Below, piece after piece: positions 34,380 to 45,965 of a stretch of DNA of 64,000 nt; the stretch's first letter is position 1, and each line of letters begins with the position of its first letter. The notes beneath the pieces were generated by a model that saw only the letters and a program-made list of their open reading frames with translations, ran no database searches and was not told where the DNA came from. Source of the stretch: Cavia porcellus. Its lineage: Eukaryota > Chordata > Mammalia > Rodentia > Caviidae. The position numbers and the translations under genes are program-made. The stretch covers positions 4,587,950 to 4,651,949 of the forward strand of contig NW_026947499.1 of NCBI RefSeq assembly GCF_034190915.1. Reading direction: 5' to 3'.

Positions 34380-34780
34380 TGGGGTTAGTCCAATCAGTTC
34401 CTTTAAACCATTGTAATAAGATCCTTCCTAATTACTACACTAGGGCAGACATTTCTTTGCCAGCAAGGCCTTAATGGTCTTTCTAAGATTTGTTGATCAG
34501 CGCATTCACACAGGATTAAATGCTTCCAGCCCAAGTGGCTGTTATGCTTGGCAGACTGATTAACCAGAACAGGCAGATGCAAACTAAAATCTGAGAAACC
34601 TGGCTGCTTGAAAATTCACTGCAAGTATCTTTTAATTACATGCCACAAGCTAGAGTTCATGTAGATTTTTTTCAGTAAGATGGATCTCACATATACAGTA
34701 TGATTTCGGACTATTAAGGCTTAACTAAGGAAAGTCAAGTCTTCAACTTCGAATATGCGAATATGCTTATGTTAATCTTT
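34380..34780. promoter_or_regulatory. Candidate conserved enhancer segment (weak)
   Basis: About 400 bp free of recognisable repeats and of open frames. It is rich in motifs used by developmental enhancers: 'cctaattac' and 'ttaattacatg' (homeodomain), 'ttgccagcaaggcc' (NFI-like half sites), 'aggattaaatg' and 'ctgattaacc' (OTX/homeodomain-like), 'gcagatgcaaac' (E-box beside an octamer-like site). This texture is often seen in conserved non-coding elements. No conservation data were available, so this is inference only. Confidence 0.2.
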
Positions 34781-35195
34781 CCTTCTTGTTTACTAATTGT
34801 CTCCTAAGCCTGTGGTCAGGGTACTATTTCTACACCACAAAGGAATTACAAGTGCTTCTTTGGTTCAGGGGCTGAAGTCTTCCTATGATCTTGGTCACAA
34901 ACTGAATCAAATTCAATGGTTAGGCTCACTGTTGACGTTACAGGGAAATTCGATTCAGTTTGCAGCCAGAATGGTGGAAAGAGTTAAACCTGTGAACTTG
35001 TGCCCCGCCATGTTGTCTCTCACTAGATGAAAATGTATCAGCTTCTCAGAACTGCTGTAAAGTCATATGGGTATGGAAAACACGTTTTCTAAAGCCTAGA
35101 TTGTGATGTTTTCTACTAAGGTATTGCAGGTGACTGCATCCTTGCTCAAGCCTTTCATTTTCTACTTTGATCCCTAACGTTGCCCTGGCCGTCAC
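34781..35195. other. Unassigned non-coding DNA
   Basis: Plus-strand frame 34797-35030 (77 codons) has no recognised features. No repeat named. Confidence 0.35.
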
Positions 35196-35199
35196 CTTC

Positions 35200-35462
35200 A
35201 TTGGCTTTTGTGTGCTCACTTTACTAAGTCAGGTTATAAACAAACAGCCCTGCACCCTGGACACAGGCTCAGGCTCCTCCTGTCACCCCTGATGTTGAGC
35301 AGAGAATACAGACCTTAGCAAAAATACTAGAACCACTGCACCCAGTTAGAATCTCAGCTAGCATATCCCAAAGCCTGAGACAATAAATGCCTTTCTCTTT
35401 CAAGCCAATTTGATTTGAGTTTCCTGTCACTTATGATCTGACACAACTGATGAATAGTTCCC
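35200..35462 (+). mobile_element. MLT1-type MaLR LTR, 3' portion
   Basis: 'agcctgagacaataaatgcc' then 'tttcaagccaatttgatttg' and 'atgatctgacacaactgatg' match the MLT1 3' end ('tgtgagacaataaatttctgttgtttaagcca', then a gap and 'ctaataca'). The AATAAA is the LTR polyadenylation signal. The 5' boundary is vague. Confidence 0.5.
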
Positions 35463-35493
35463 AGTGAAGGGATATTTATTAATTGATTATCAA

Positions 35494-35696
35494 TACAGCA
35501 GCACCTCGGTTCCCAAGCTTGATTTATTCCATAGTTTTCACTGTGGAATGGTTTTGTTCATGGGTGTGTGAAGATGGTTGTATTCATGCTTCTTACCCAA
35601 TGTAGAATTAATAAACAGAGACAAAATTTTGCAAAACTTCTGTTGTGAAGGACTATTTTGCAAACAGAAATGTTTGTAAACCTAGGTATCCCCATA
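35494..35696. mobile_element. Small DNA-transposon fossil (TA-flanked, Tigger/mariner-like)
   Basis: Between two TA dinucleotides (35494-35495 and 35695-35696) lie 199 bp with imperfect terminal inverted repeats. The left end is 'cagcagcacctcggttccc'. The reverse complement of the right end is 'tggggatacctaggtttac', and the two align on 'acctNggttNNcaa'. The TA target duplication and CAG-like end with 'acctcggtt' are as in non-autonomous pogo/Tigger-type elements. No transposase remains. The alignment is short, so the call is moderate. Confidence 0.45.
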
Positions 35697-36008
35697 CTTT
35701 TAGAGAGAGCCCCACTCAGGAGAATGCTGAGGACTGTGGAACCTGGTCCACAAGTGAGCCCATATCTGAGAGTCCAGCTGCCGTGGGTGTGGAACTACCC
35801 CACTCACAGAATTGCCCATGATGTCATTTAAGACTCCGTCTTCATCCCTCCTGTGCCCAAGCCTTCATGTTATTACAAGGGAAAGCAATCTTGAATTACA
35901 ATGAAATTCACAAGGCCTGACCGCTCTGCCACAGGAGAAGCGCTCTCCTTCAAGCTGTCTTCTCGCTTCTCCACCCGCAGCATCGTGGGCAGCCACTGCC
36001 CTCCCTGG
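35697..36008. other. Unassigned non-coding DNA
   Basis: Nothing recognised. A minus-strand frame of 152 codons (36331-35873) covers this and the LTR that follows; because it spans LTR sequence I do not treat it as a gene. Confidence 0.35.
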
Positions 36009-36009
36009 A

Positions 36010-36305
36010 AGATGATCCCAGAGGGCTGTGTGTTATGGGTGCAGTTCCCAGGACTGGGCACTGCTGGGAGCCAATGGCAGTGATGGAGGCAGGACCTGTT
36101 GGAGAATGTCAGGCCACTTCCTCTGGTGCTCTCTCCTGCAGGCCGCCAGGGAGTGGACAGCTTCACCTGGGCTCCACCCAGAGGTGTAAAAGCGCTGGAA
36201 GGAACAACATGGACTGAAACTCCTGAACCATGTGCCAAAGTAACCGTCCCTCCTCGTGAGCTGATGGCCTCGGGTGTTTTGCTCCTCATGCCACAAATTC
36301 CCCAC
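36010..36305 (+). mobile_element. MaLR-type LTR, 3' half
   Basis: 'ggaggcaggacctgttggag', 'acatggactgaaactcctga', 'accatgtgccaaagtaacc' and 'gatggcctcgggtgttttg' follow the MaLR LTR 3' half ('catggactgaaacctctgaaaccgtgagccaaaataaacc', then 'tctcaggtattttg' in intact copies). The AATAAA is mutated here. GC-rich and diverged. Confidence 0.55.
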
Positions 36306-38940
36306 ACAATACTCCCCATCACTGTAAGCACCCTTCTCCCACTGTTCTTGCCACTTTCTGAAGCAGTTCTGGAAGCTGTCTTCCATGAGAGTCTGTAGTT
36401 ATACTGTCTGACTGCTTCAGTGTGCTGAACTGACTCAAAACTTGCATTTGTGGAGGAGCCAGAAGTTGCAAGTTGACAGCCATTGTGTCTTGGGAGCTTG
36501 ACTTTCTGTCAGGTGACACCTTTTAGAAGAATTCCCTGCATTTCTGATCATACTTTGTAAAGACAGTGAGGAAGTAGGACTCCTGGAACTGCTTCCAACC
36601 GTGGCAGGAATGACAGGAAATGTGAGTCATAGCAAGAGCAAAGTGTTTAATGGGGCTCAGCGGCAAAGCGTCTCTAACTGTGAGAAACATTTTAAGTTCT
36701 CATGTCAGCAGTCACAGTACTGTTCGGTCACACTTCGCACCTGCACTAACACTTCACTCCAGGGCACAGATCTGCTACAGGTTCTTCCCCATTCACAGTG
36801 GAGATGAGGTAGTTGGTGAGAATTCTTTTTGGAGAATGGCAAAGGCCTATCTCTAGAAGATTCCAGTGACCCAAGTACGTCCAGCATGTAAGGCCAAAAT
36901 CAACACCCTGAACTGGTCGGGCGAGATGCAAACTCTGAGACAACGCATGTGGATTCTAATGCAGGAAGAGAGTCCACAGCTGTGAGCAAAGCTTCACCTT
37001 CCTGAGGCCTGAATTATCTGGGATCCAGACATCAGGCGCCCTGAACCCCGTCCTGCTAGGTGTTACCAGGAGCACAGTGCTGCTGCCCCCGAACGTGAGA
37101 CAGGGTCCCTCAGTGGAGAACAGGCAGGGCTGTGCAGGAGCCTTGGAAAGTCAATCTATCAGCCTTGGGGCCTAGAAGAATGCAGCCCTGGGAGCACCTT
37201 GACATCAGCCACTGGAGACTTCCTTGGACTTTGCACTCCCTGAATTTTAACCTTATCATTGTAATTCCTTTGCACACTAAGATATTTGCCATTATTAAAA
37301 GCAAATTAAGAAATAAATATAACCAAGTAACAGCAAGGAATGTTTGATGGGGCTCCTGTGTGTGGCTTGCCCTGTGACTGAAACTGGTATTTAACCCTAT
37401 TTCAAGTCACAGGAGGCGGGGAGAGCACAAAAATGCGAATAACCATGAAAAGCAAAGTCTCATTTGCCTTCTTTCAGGGTAGTATCTCCTTTGCAGCCTG
37501 CAACATATTTTCAGAGAATTGACAGCACCTGATGACAATTCCCCGAAATCCCTAATTCTCAGCACCTACTCTCATTTTAGTCTGCCTACTTCCTGTGTGT
37601 CTGCTAGATGAAACCAACGCAGCTCTTCTATTTCACAGATTTTCTGGCTTTTAACACTGCAGCTTAAGGCCGGTAATTCACTGCTGCTCAACCAAGTGGA
37701 AAATGTGTGGCACCGTAGGTAATCTCTTTCAGGAGGCTACAGGTTGGCAGGTCCTGTTGCCACTTAGAGAAATCTCAATGAATTAAGATCTTTAACAAAT
37801 TTTCAACAATACTGCACCTCAAATGCTCACACAAATTCCTTCAGGTAATTACAGTGAATTATCAAATGAACATGTAAAATGCCTTTATATTAAAATAGGG
37901 AGATCTGTTCACTAAGGGCCTCTTGAGGGGGCGTGGTGTTCTTCAGCCCCCAACATCCTTTCATGTGTCCTAACACCAGGCTGTGTGTGTGACACAGCAG
38001 GATCTGTCCATTTTCCTGACAGCTAGGCAGGGCACTCCTGCCAAGTAGAGGCACCAGAGCTCAGGTGCTTTTCATCCTGCCCTTGGTCCACAGGATGAGG
38101 TCTGGGCTCTTTGGCGTCTGGAGTGAGCCCGCAGACAGTGAGATTCCACTCCAATGGATTATGGGACAGGAGTTGTGTGAGGAGGACACTTTAGGATTAA
38201 GGGAAGTAAGAAGCTCTGTTGAGGGTTGCAGAAAGCCGCCCCAGCCCCAAACTCTTATCACTCCTGAGCCTAAAGGGCCAACAGAAGCCAACAGAACCTC
38301 TGGGTCCCTGGGAGTCACAGCCATAAAGCGGCCAAGGGATGTAGCTCTGCAAGGACACAGCTGTAGCCAGAACCAAGCTGCCGCAGCAGGAAAGAAGTGA
38401 ATGCACGTTCACCAATCATTTTCCTTTTGTTTTCCAAACTGCTACGGGAGCCTCCCGCTAGGCAGCTTTGGGTGCCATGTGGCTGATCCTTCACATGACA
38501 AGGTCCATATTGGTTGCTCACGGGGCACCAAACAGAGTAAAGAGAAATCCTAAGTAGACACAGATGAGCACAAATGGAGAATACCCAGGACACCTGGCGT
38601 CTTCTTTGGTCTGACTGCATATTTCCTCTATTTGTCACCTGTAACTTTCCCCACCAAGTTTCTTAAAGCAAACAGACTGTGCCTGAGAAGGAAAACCAAC
38701 AAGCAATTTGACAATGTGTCAACATTTACCTTTTGTCCAGGTCAGACCTTAAAGACCCACCACACAAATACAAAGTGTATTTGTAATGATTTTCACTGAA
38801 GCATTGCTGTGTTTGTGGGTGCTGGTTGCAAACTCAGATGAGCATCAATTGCAGGCTGGCTGAGATGGCCCCGCACACTACTAGCCAGCTACATTATATA
38901 GACTGTGCATCTGTCACGGGGAAGTGCTAAGAACTTTTCA
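36306..38940. other. Unassigned non-coding DNA
   Basis: About 2.6 kb, unique-looking. Short overlapping frames at 36600-36943 and 38061-38415 are on both strands and unrecognised. The AT-rich part at 37740-37890 contains several TAATTA/AATTA strings. Confidence 0.4.
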
Positions 38941-38941
38941 A

Positions 38942-39068
38942 AGGTACTGGGGATTGAAATCGGTATTTTCACACAGTTACTCCTTCACACACTCCTCCTT
39001 TTTCAAATTTTGAGACAGTGACTCACTGAGTTGCTCAGTTGCTCAGGCTGGGCACAAACTGGAAGACC
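38942..39068 (-). mobile_element. B1-dID-type SINE (antisense)
   Basis: 'gtactggggattgaaatcgg' is the reverse complement of an ID 3' end ('ttcaatccccagtac'). It is followed by a T-rich stretch, then 'attttgagacagtgactcact' and 'gagttgctcaggctgggcac', the reverse complement of the B1 3' half. ID and B1 in this order in antisense means B1 5' of ID in sense, as in the copy at 10138. Confidence 0.6.
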
Positions 39069-39763
39069 AATAACACAACATTTGTGACATAGGCAGCAAG
39101 TTCTGAACACTTGGTCCAACAAGAGACCACTTTTTTCTGCCATTAAGAGTTGAAATTTCCTTAGATATTGGGAGGAAGCATCATCAAAAAGGGAACAAAG
39201 AGTTATTTTAGGTTACTGTCCCAAAATTGGGAATAACCCCTTCTGACTCTGTGACTGAATAATGCACACCCTCATTTTCTGAAGCTGACAGCACAGAGAC
39301 TGCGGGCTGTGAAGGGCAGTGCAATTTCACTATGTGACCCAGAGCAGTGCAGAGAGCCACCCAGAAGCCATGGACCCAGAAGCCCGTGCAGCAGGATGAG
39401 GGGAGCCGGGCAGTAGGTGGGGTGGACAGGAGCCTCAGGTGAGAATGCCTGGGAACACGGGCAGTGCAGGCATCCAGGCTCATATGCCCTGAGGGCACTG
39501 TGCACCCCAGGAAACAGGTGGGCAGACTCCTCTGAGGAAGCCACTCCCATGACTGCCACTCAGCAGCGATGAGCAGGCTGGAGGGGCTGCACTGTCTGCA
39601 GTCTCATTATTTGTGCCTCAAAGCAGACACTGCAGTCTCAGTCTCCACCAACCCCAGGCAAGTGCATTTGTGGAACTGCAGTCCTTTGCTCAGAACAGAA
39701 ACTAAAGAGGTAGACCATAGTATAGTTAACACTCTCGTTCATTAATACACTCATAAAATGCAC
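39069..39763. other. Unassigned non-coding DNA
   Basis: GC-rich 39250-39600 with minus-strand frames of about 95 codons. None recognised. Confidence 0.35.
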
Positions 39764-39764
39764 T

Positions 39765-40145
39765 GTGTTGGTCACATTCCCATTTCTAGACACAATAAAT
39801 TACACCTACATGTTAAAAGAGGACAGGTTTATCTTGGATCACAGTTTCAGCTGATGATTGGCTGGATCCAAGGCAGGAACAAGATGGTAGAGAAAAAAGA
39901 AAAAAGATGCTAAATTCATGGCAGCCAAGAAGCGTATAGAGAAGGGAGGAGCCAGGACCTGGGCACACCCTTCCAGTTCACACCCCCAGTGCCCACTTCT
40001 TCCTCCCAGCCGCTCGTTCAGTTATGCACTCATCATGGATTAGCCTGCTAGTGAGTACAGCATCCTTGTGATCCAATCACTGTCCAAGAGTCCCACCTCT
40101 TACAACATGAGACTTTTGGGGGCCATTCCAGGTTGAAACAGTGGA
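39765..40145 (-). mobile_element. MaLR-type LTR (antisense)
   Basis: 'ttgatcacag'-type start replaced by 'cttggatcacagtttcagct', then 'gcaggaacaagatggtagag', 'cacacccttccagttcacacc', 'cagtgcccacttcttcctcc' and 'gagacttttgggggccattcc' match the reverse complement of the LTR from its 3' end to its 5' start. Nearly full length, old. Confidence 0.6.
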
Positions 40146-40192
40146 AACCACTGAATAAGACTTGTAAAGCATCCACTAAGTGTCAAACACAA

Positions 40193-40334
40193 GGAAAAGA
40201 AGAGGAGAGGAGAGATGAGAAGAAAAGAGAAGAGAAGAGAAGAGAAGAGAAGAGAAGAGAAGAGAAGAGAACAAGATAGAAGAAAGGAGAGGGGAGCAGA
40301 GAAGAAAAGAGAGGAGAAAAGAAGAGAAAAATAA
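40193..40334. repeat. (AAGAG)n-type polypurine tract
   Basis: About 140 bp almost free of pyrimidines on the plus strand, with a core of uninterrupted 'gaagagaa' pentamers (40220-40270). It sits just downstream of the antisense LTR at 39765-40145. Confidence 0.9.
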
Positions 40335-40835
40335 GTTGTTCTTCTGAGTCAAAGCAGAGGGGGAAGATAAGCCAACTACTGAAAACTAAATTATAACCAA
40401 AAATGCAAATAAATATATAAAATGTCATAAATTCAATCAGTTATATTTTGCAAATATTAAATAAAGGTATAAAATGTAAAAGTCAGAGATTAGCCACAGG
40501 GAAAGGCCAGTCACCCAGCCACCACTGAGAGTGTGCAGCAGCGACTTCTCCGATGGTGTGATTCAGAATACCACACACATGAAGTTCATCATAAGAACTA
40601 GTCACAAAAATGCAGCTCCATCCAGCCACAAAATCAGCTTCAGTCTGAAGATGTTGCTTCAATGAGCAAATAGTCAGGTACTGTATTTTCCTTTTTAATA
40701 TTCATTTCTTATGTACAAAAATGATGCTTTCTTATTGCAGAAAACTCAAGAAATAAGGAAATGTATAGAATGAGGTCAAAGTTTGCTCTCAAAACCTCAA
40801 TCACAAATCTTCCCTTCCAATCTGTGATGTGTGTA

Positions 40836-40836
<1 letters not shown>
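40335..40836. other. Unassigned non-coding DNA
   Basis: AT-rich start, then unique-looking sequence. Nothing recognised. Confidence 0.35.

Positions 40837-40871
<35 letters not shown>
40837..40871. repeat. (TG)n microsatellite
   Basis: About 16 GT units, uninterrupted. Confidence 0.95.
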
Positions 40872-40872
<1 letters not shown>

Positions 40873-41094
40873 TGCATGTGATCACTTAATACATTACTGT
40901 GTAACTAACACCAGCAGACACATGTCTGTAATGGCTATCTTACTTGCTGTAACCCTAAAGTCAGCTGCTTGGGCTGTGTTCAGCACAGTGGTTCTTCTGT
41001 CTGCCTTGACTAGTCTCTCAGGGAAACACAGAGTCTGGGATCCTTGCACTGTGGGGAGTTTGGTGCTCACCAGGTCTCTCTGTCTCCATAAGAT

Positions 41095-41287
41095 TTTTCA
41101 TCTACTGAGTTGTCTAGTTAAACTTCCAAACTTCTCAGGTTGACATAATTAATCATCCCTCACAACATCCTGGAGTGTAGACAACCACCCTAGGCATGTC
41201 CTCTCTACCCTACAATGTAGAAGTGTTGAATTGCTTAAGCTTCTATGCTTCTCAAGTTGGCATAATGTATCAACCGTTGCAAGATAC
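41095..41287 (-). mobile_element. Fragment of the MaLR-like LTR family (5' module only, antisense)
   Basis: Two tandem blocks with 'aaacttctcaggttgacata' and 'cttctcaagttggcataatg' flank a segment with 'tcacaacatcctggagtg' and 'ccctaggcatgtcc'. The order is the same as at 24890-25060. The LTR body is absent, so the fragment is either truncated or a separately mobile piece. Confidence 0.55.
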
Positions 41288-41472
41288 ATAGAAACAGTTT
41301 GTCATAAATGAAATGAAAATGGTAAATAAATTATTTCCCAACCATGTGATTCTGGCTTAGTAATAATCAGAAGGAATGTTACTGAAAACATCACATATTT
41401 TTGTACAAAAATATATTCAACATGAAAATAGCTATCATTTTACAGGTTACAGAATGCCAAATTCAATACAAC

Positions 41473-41572
41473 TGAAACTCCATGAAATAAATGCTATTAA
41501 ATTCCCATTTCACAGATGACAAAGCAGAAGTTGGGGGCTGTCACCAGCTCTAGTAACTGATAGATGGATTCT
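41473..41572 (-). mobile_element. MIR SINE fragment (antisense)
   Basis: 'aaattcccatttcacagatgac' and 'aaagcagaagttgggggctg' match the reverse-complement MIR ('tccccattttacagatgagg' then 'aaactgaggc'). Confidence 0.6.
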
Positions 41573-44253
41573 TGGTCCAGCAGTAATAGTGACAGGATCA
41601 GCAGGGTGGTGAGAAAGGACCCAGGCTGCCATCTCTCAACTTTTTCCTTCCAAAGTTCTCTTTGTCCTCCCTGGACTTACAGACATAACAAGAGCATCTT
41701 GCACTCACCAAAGAAACACACAAGGCTTCACTACTGCGTGGCCTTTGGACCTCATTCACTCAACCCTACTAATTTTTAAATGAATGGTCTAAGCCTGGAG
41801 TTGGCAGGAAGTGACAGTGTCACGTTTTCAGCCCCAACTCTCCTCTGTCCAGCCTCCATTCCACTATACCACATTGGCTCCTGTGCATCAGTCCTCAATG
41901 ACCGGGCTGTGTGCTGTGCCTCTCACCCAGTGTCCTGATCCAAGAAGTCACAGATGTCTGCTTGACAACCTAGCCTGGCACCAGTGCTTGGACTGTGAGT
42001 AGACTCCTAAGGGGACAGACCCACCAGGAGACAGGAGAGCTCCAGGGTTCTTTGTCCTTCTTCTGGCTCCTTCCACAGCTGAATTTGTAATGGACAAGTA
42101 GGGGAGCAGCTTTGTCTCTCAGAGCAGAAGATGAGCAAACCCACTGTGCTCCACCAATGTCCGGAGAACCCCGTGTCTCCTGCACTGAACCTGTCACTTG
42201 ACAGTGTAGGCTTCAAGTGCTGGGGAGAAGAATCCCAGTCATCTTCAAGCTGACATTTCCCCCAGCCTGGGTCTCTGGGAAAGCACGCAATTTTTCCCCA
42301 TCTCTGATCACAGTGTAACAATGTTTACTGCAGGGACCCAGTCCCTAAAATTGAACGATGAACCAAGTCTGTCCATGGGCTTTCCATTTTCCTTATTGAT
42401 GTGTGTAAGTCCTTGGTGTACTTTGCCTGTCTGTATTGTGTTAGATTTAGGTACTGGAAATATCACTGGTAAGGGATCTCTTCCTTAAGTGCTTCAGCAC
42501 ACCTAGTGGTGATCCCCCTGCCACAGCACGGAGATAGAGCAGCCCCTTTTCAGTTACAGAAGCAGATGCCTACAGCTCTTCCCCTTCTCATCAGAACTAT
42601 TTCCTTTAAAGTTGTGGCAAAACATTGTCCTTTCTGTATGCCTGTAAATTCCCCTTACAAACCCACTTCATTACTCTTAATTTTAAGCCACTTTTAAACA
42701 AACAAAAAATTTCTACCTGAGAAAAATTTGTTCAATAGTAAAATTCCTGAAAAATACACCAAGGTGTGGAATGAGATGCAGGCATGAAGCTAACCGTGAA
42801 ACAGTCTAGAATAAGGTAATAAACACCCATTCCTTTTGCTTTGCAGATCAATTCAAATCTACTTTATTTCTGGTAACTTTACATGATGACACCATGAAAA
42901 GCTGTCCATCGCAAACCCTTAGTTCTGCCCATGGGAAATGCAATTCTGATTAGTGTAGAAAGCTAAATTTCAGTGGTCATTTCCTGGCTTCACAGTGATT
43001 GATTCAAATTTGGACCATGTGGTCATTCAGAGACAATCATAATGAACAAGGCCTCCTTTGGACTTCTGGGAAACAGATCTTACTTTCCATGAGGCTCTGA
43101 CATTCTGAGGACATGCAATCTGGATTGGTGCATTCATCCTCCACTTATTTATCATCATTTTGTATATAAAGAAAAGTCTGAGAAGATAAACACACACTTC
43201 AAGGAACTGAGGAAGTTATCGCAGGAAAAGCATTTCTGATTGAGAAAAAACAGGTGCAAGAGCTTGAGATAGACAAGGTTTGAACCACTGGGAGACAGAG
43301 AGGACATGGGAGTCATGGGAGACTGAGCCGGGGAATAAGGGTAGGAGATAGAGAAGGGCTGATTGCAGCTGCAGAGTGTTCAGAGGGAAAATTCAAAGGA
43401 TTTGGGTGACATATTTGACAATAAACTAACTCTAAAAGCAACCCCAGCCCTCTAGTTTATGGTATGACTTTTGGAGTTTCCAGATACTTTTGCCATTAGG
43501 GTCCTTTTCCCATACAAATGTTACTATTATAGTTTTCTCATAATTTTAGCATACTTTAAAATATTCCGTGAACCTGTCCTAGTAATGGGCCCAAGACACA
43601 GTTCCATTGTGACTACTGAATAGAATTGGCCTCTCTTGCCTTGGGCTCATTATTTATAGAAGACATTAAATTTGTATTTCTGTCGAAGCCATGTTGGGTA
43701 GACTTTTTATCTTTTGCAATCAAAGAAATTTTAAGCAACGCAAAACATGTTTCTTTCCTTAAACAAAATTTAATAATGCATGTACCCTTCCCTGGAGAAA
43801 CCATTAGTGTAAGCAAAACAGATGTTAATTGCCAGATTTAAAACAAACAAAATTTGCCTTTCTGTTCTTGAGTTTTACCATCAGAGGAGACTCACGGGCA
43901 CAGCTAGATGCTATCTGCAAGGGATGGATGTGAAGCTGTGGTGTACTCCACCAAAGTTGTGCTGTCCTCGTCCCATGGAGGGAAGGGCTTAGACCCCATG
44001 TTCACCCATTACCCCATCCTCAGCTCATCCTGTGGCAGTCGGCTATTGTCAAGCTGCGCTGTATGGGCTGAGTTGCAGGGACCCAGCCAGGCATCTGTGC
44101 ACCATCAAAACCTGCTCCAACATGCTAGAACAAGCATGGCGCTGACAATCACCTCACCTCCACCTGGACAGAAGAAAGGTCGGGCTCCAGCTCCACTGCT
44201 GCTACGAGACACGATGCTGGGATTTTTTTTTTTTTCAGTACTTGATGTTTCTG
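41573..44253. other. Unassigned non-coding DNA
   Basis: About 2.7 kb, with no credible gene. At 43200-43440 the order of words ('aaaagcatttctgattgag', 'acaggtgcaagagcttgag', 'gtaggagatagagaaggg') vaguely follows an ancient mammal-wide repeat, possibly L2-related, but I cannot place it. The rest is unique-looking. Confidence 0.4.
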
Positions 44254-44254
44254 A

Positions 44255-44402
44255 AAGCACTTTAATCAGCATTATCTCATACAGACTCACAAATCCCTCA
44301 CCCAGGGAGGTCTTAGTATAAATCACATTTTGTCTAATAGGAAAGGGAATCTCTAAACTTTCGAGGAAATGTTCCAATATCTAAGTCATGAAGCAGGGTG
44401 TC
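44255..44402 (-). mobile_element. MIR SINE (antisense)
   Basis: 'gcactttaatcagcattatc', 'tcatacagactcacaaatccctc', 'gtcttagtataaatcac' and 'gaatctctaaactttcgagg' track the reverse-complement MIR over most of its length ('gcgctttacatgtattaac', 'tcctcacaacaaccc', 'aggtactattattatccc', 'gaggcacagagagg'). Confidence 0.5.
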
Positions 44403-45012
44403 CAGGACAGACTGACCTACTCCTGAGAAGGCACACAGTTAAAGCAACTTCTTAGGCACGTGTCAAACGCTAGCAAGGAGGGCCATGTGCTCCTGTTTCT
44501 CTTCTGTCCCCCCAGCCTGCTTGCTGGTCTAAAGCCCAATTGTTCTGAGAATTTCAGAGGCATTTAAGACACTGCTTACATGACTGCTGAAGAAGTTGCT
44601 CCGAGAAAGCTTGCTGATGCTGGTAGCCCTGGGAGCACATCACCATGCATGGATGGAGGGGCAAAAGATGTGTGTGGTGACCCCAAGAGCAGAGGACTGA
44701 GGGCCACAGCAGGAACCAAAATCAAAGGGGAAATATGCTACTGCCCAGGACAGCCCACAGCAGACAGAAAGGGGGTAAGTGGGTGTCCCTCACATCTCCA
44801 GGTGGTCACCTTAGGGCAAACCTAAGACAAAGATCAAACTAAACCCCCATCCCTTCAGAAGGGAAAGTGAAAGTCAGAAGCTAAGAACACACAGAAATAC
44901 AGAAGGTGACTTCGTTATGCTGGTCATACAGATTCACTGACTGACTCCATCGCTTTCTCTAGGGCCAAGCACATTGCAGTGGATCCAGGCAGCTACGACA
45001 GTTAAAAAGTTT
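44403..45012. other. Unassigned non-coding DNA
   Basis: No repeat recognised; a plus-strand frame of 81 codons at 44580 is not recognisable. Confidence 0.35.
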
Positions 45013-45013
45013 A

Positions 45014-45173
45014 CAGCAAAAGAGGAAGAAAAGAAGGAGGAGGAGGAGCAGGAGGAGGAAGAACAAGAGGAAAAAGAGGAGGAGGAGGAGGAGGAGGGGA
45101 GGTTGAGGAGGGGAAGGAGGAGGAAGAAGAAGAGGAACAGGAGGAAAAAAAGGAGGAGGAAAGAGGAGAACGA

Positions 45174-45221
<48 letters not shown>

Positions 45222-45312
45222 AGAAGAAAGAAAGAAAGAGAGAGAGAAACAAAGAAAGAGAAAGAAAGAGAGAAAGAAAGAAAGAAAAGAGAAAGAGGAG
45301 AGTGAAAACAAA
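45014..45312. repeat. Long polypurine tract: (GGA)n then (GAAA)n
   Basis: About 300 bp, more than 95 percent A or G on the plus strand. The left part is ggaggagg and gaagaa units; the middle (45173-45222) is nearly perfect GAAA tetramers; the right part is gaaa/gaga. Frames across it encode Lys/Glu/Arg repeats (plus) or Leu/Phe/Ser runs (minus) and are artefacts. Confidence 0.95.
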
Positions 45313-45965
45313 GACCTCATACATTCTACGCTGTGATCCCCACTCTAAAATAGACCTAAAGGTTATAATAGTTCACCTCTAACTACAAAGCAGCCACTTT
45401 CTCACCACTGTGAGAAAGTACAACCGAGTACTACTGAATTCTCTGTCAGTTCAATTATTTTTATCCAAAAACATGAAAGTGATATACTTTTAATTTCAAT
45501 GCCCAGCAAAATGCCGAATTGGAATCTAGGTGAATGGCAAGATTTTTTGGACCTATTTGAAATTGTTGAAAAAACAAACATGGGTAGTTCATGACATGAA
45601 AATTTCAAACCTCAGTGCTCGGAGAAGTTTTAGGTCCAGCTTCACTTAGTGGCTGTGTGTCTTCTGTGGCTTTCTTATGAAATAAACAAACAAATCCCTC
45701 ATTTCACTCTAACCACCAGAAAATTATTAGCCAAATCCAGCAACAGAGTCAGACTACACAATAACAGGCCAGCGTTCCTCATGCCTCCTGAGAGCACAGT
45801 AAACAGATGAATACTGCAAAAGTGCTGTAGGCCAGAGGAGCTAAGGTCAGACTCTTGGGCACCAGGCACAGCCTGCATTGGCCCTGGGAACAGAAATAGG
45901 ATCTTAGTGAAACAGCTGGTGAAATTCAAGTAAAGTCCAGTTTTGTTCTTTGTAATGTATTACCA
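45313..45965. other. Unassigned non-coding DNA
   Basis: Nothing recognised. Confidence 0.35.

Noticed and set aside
35873..36331. 152-codon minus-strand open frame
   Set aside because: Most of it lies across a MaLR LTR.
44934..45336. Open frames of 120-128 codons on both strands, Lys/Glu-rich or Phe/Leu/Ser-rich
   Set aside because: They are translations of the polypurine tract.
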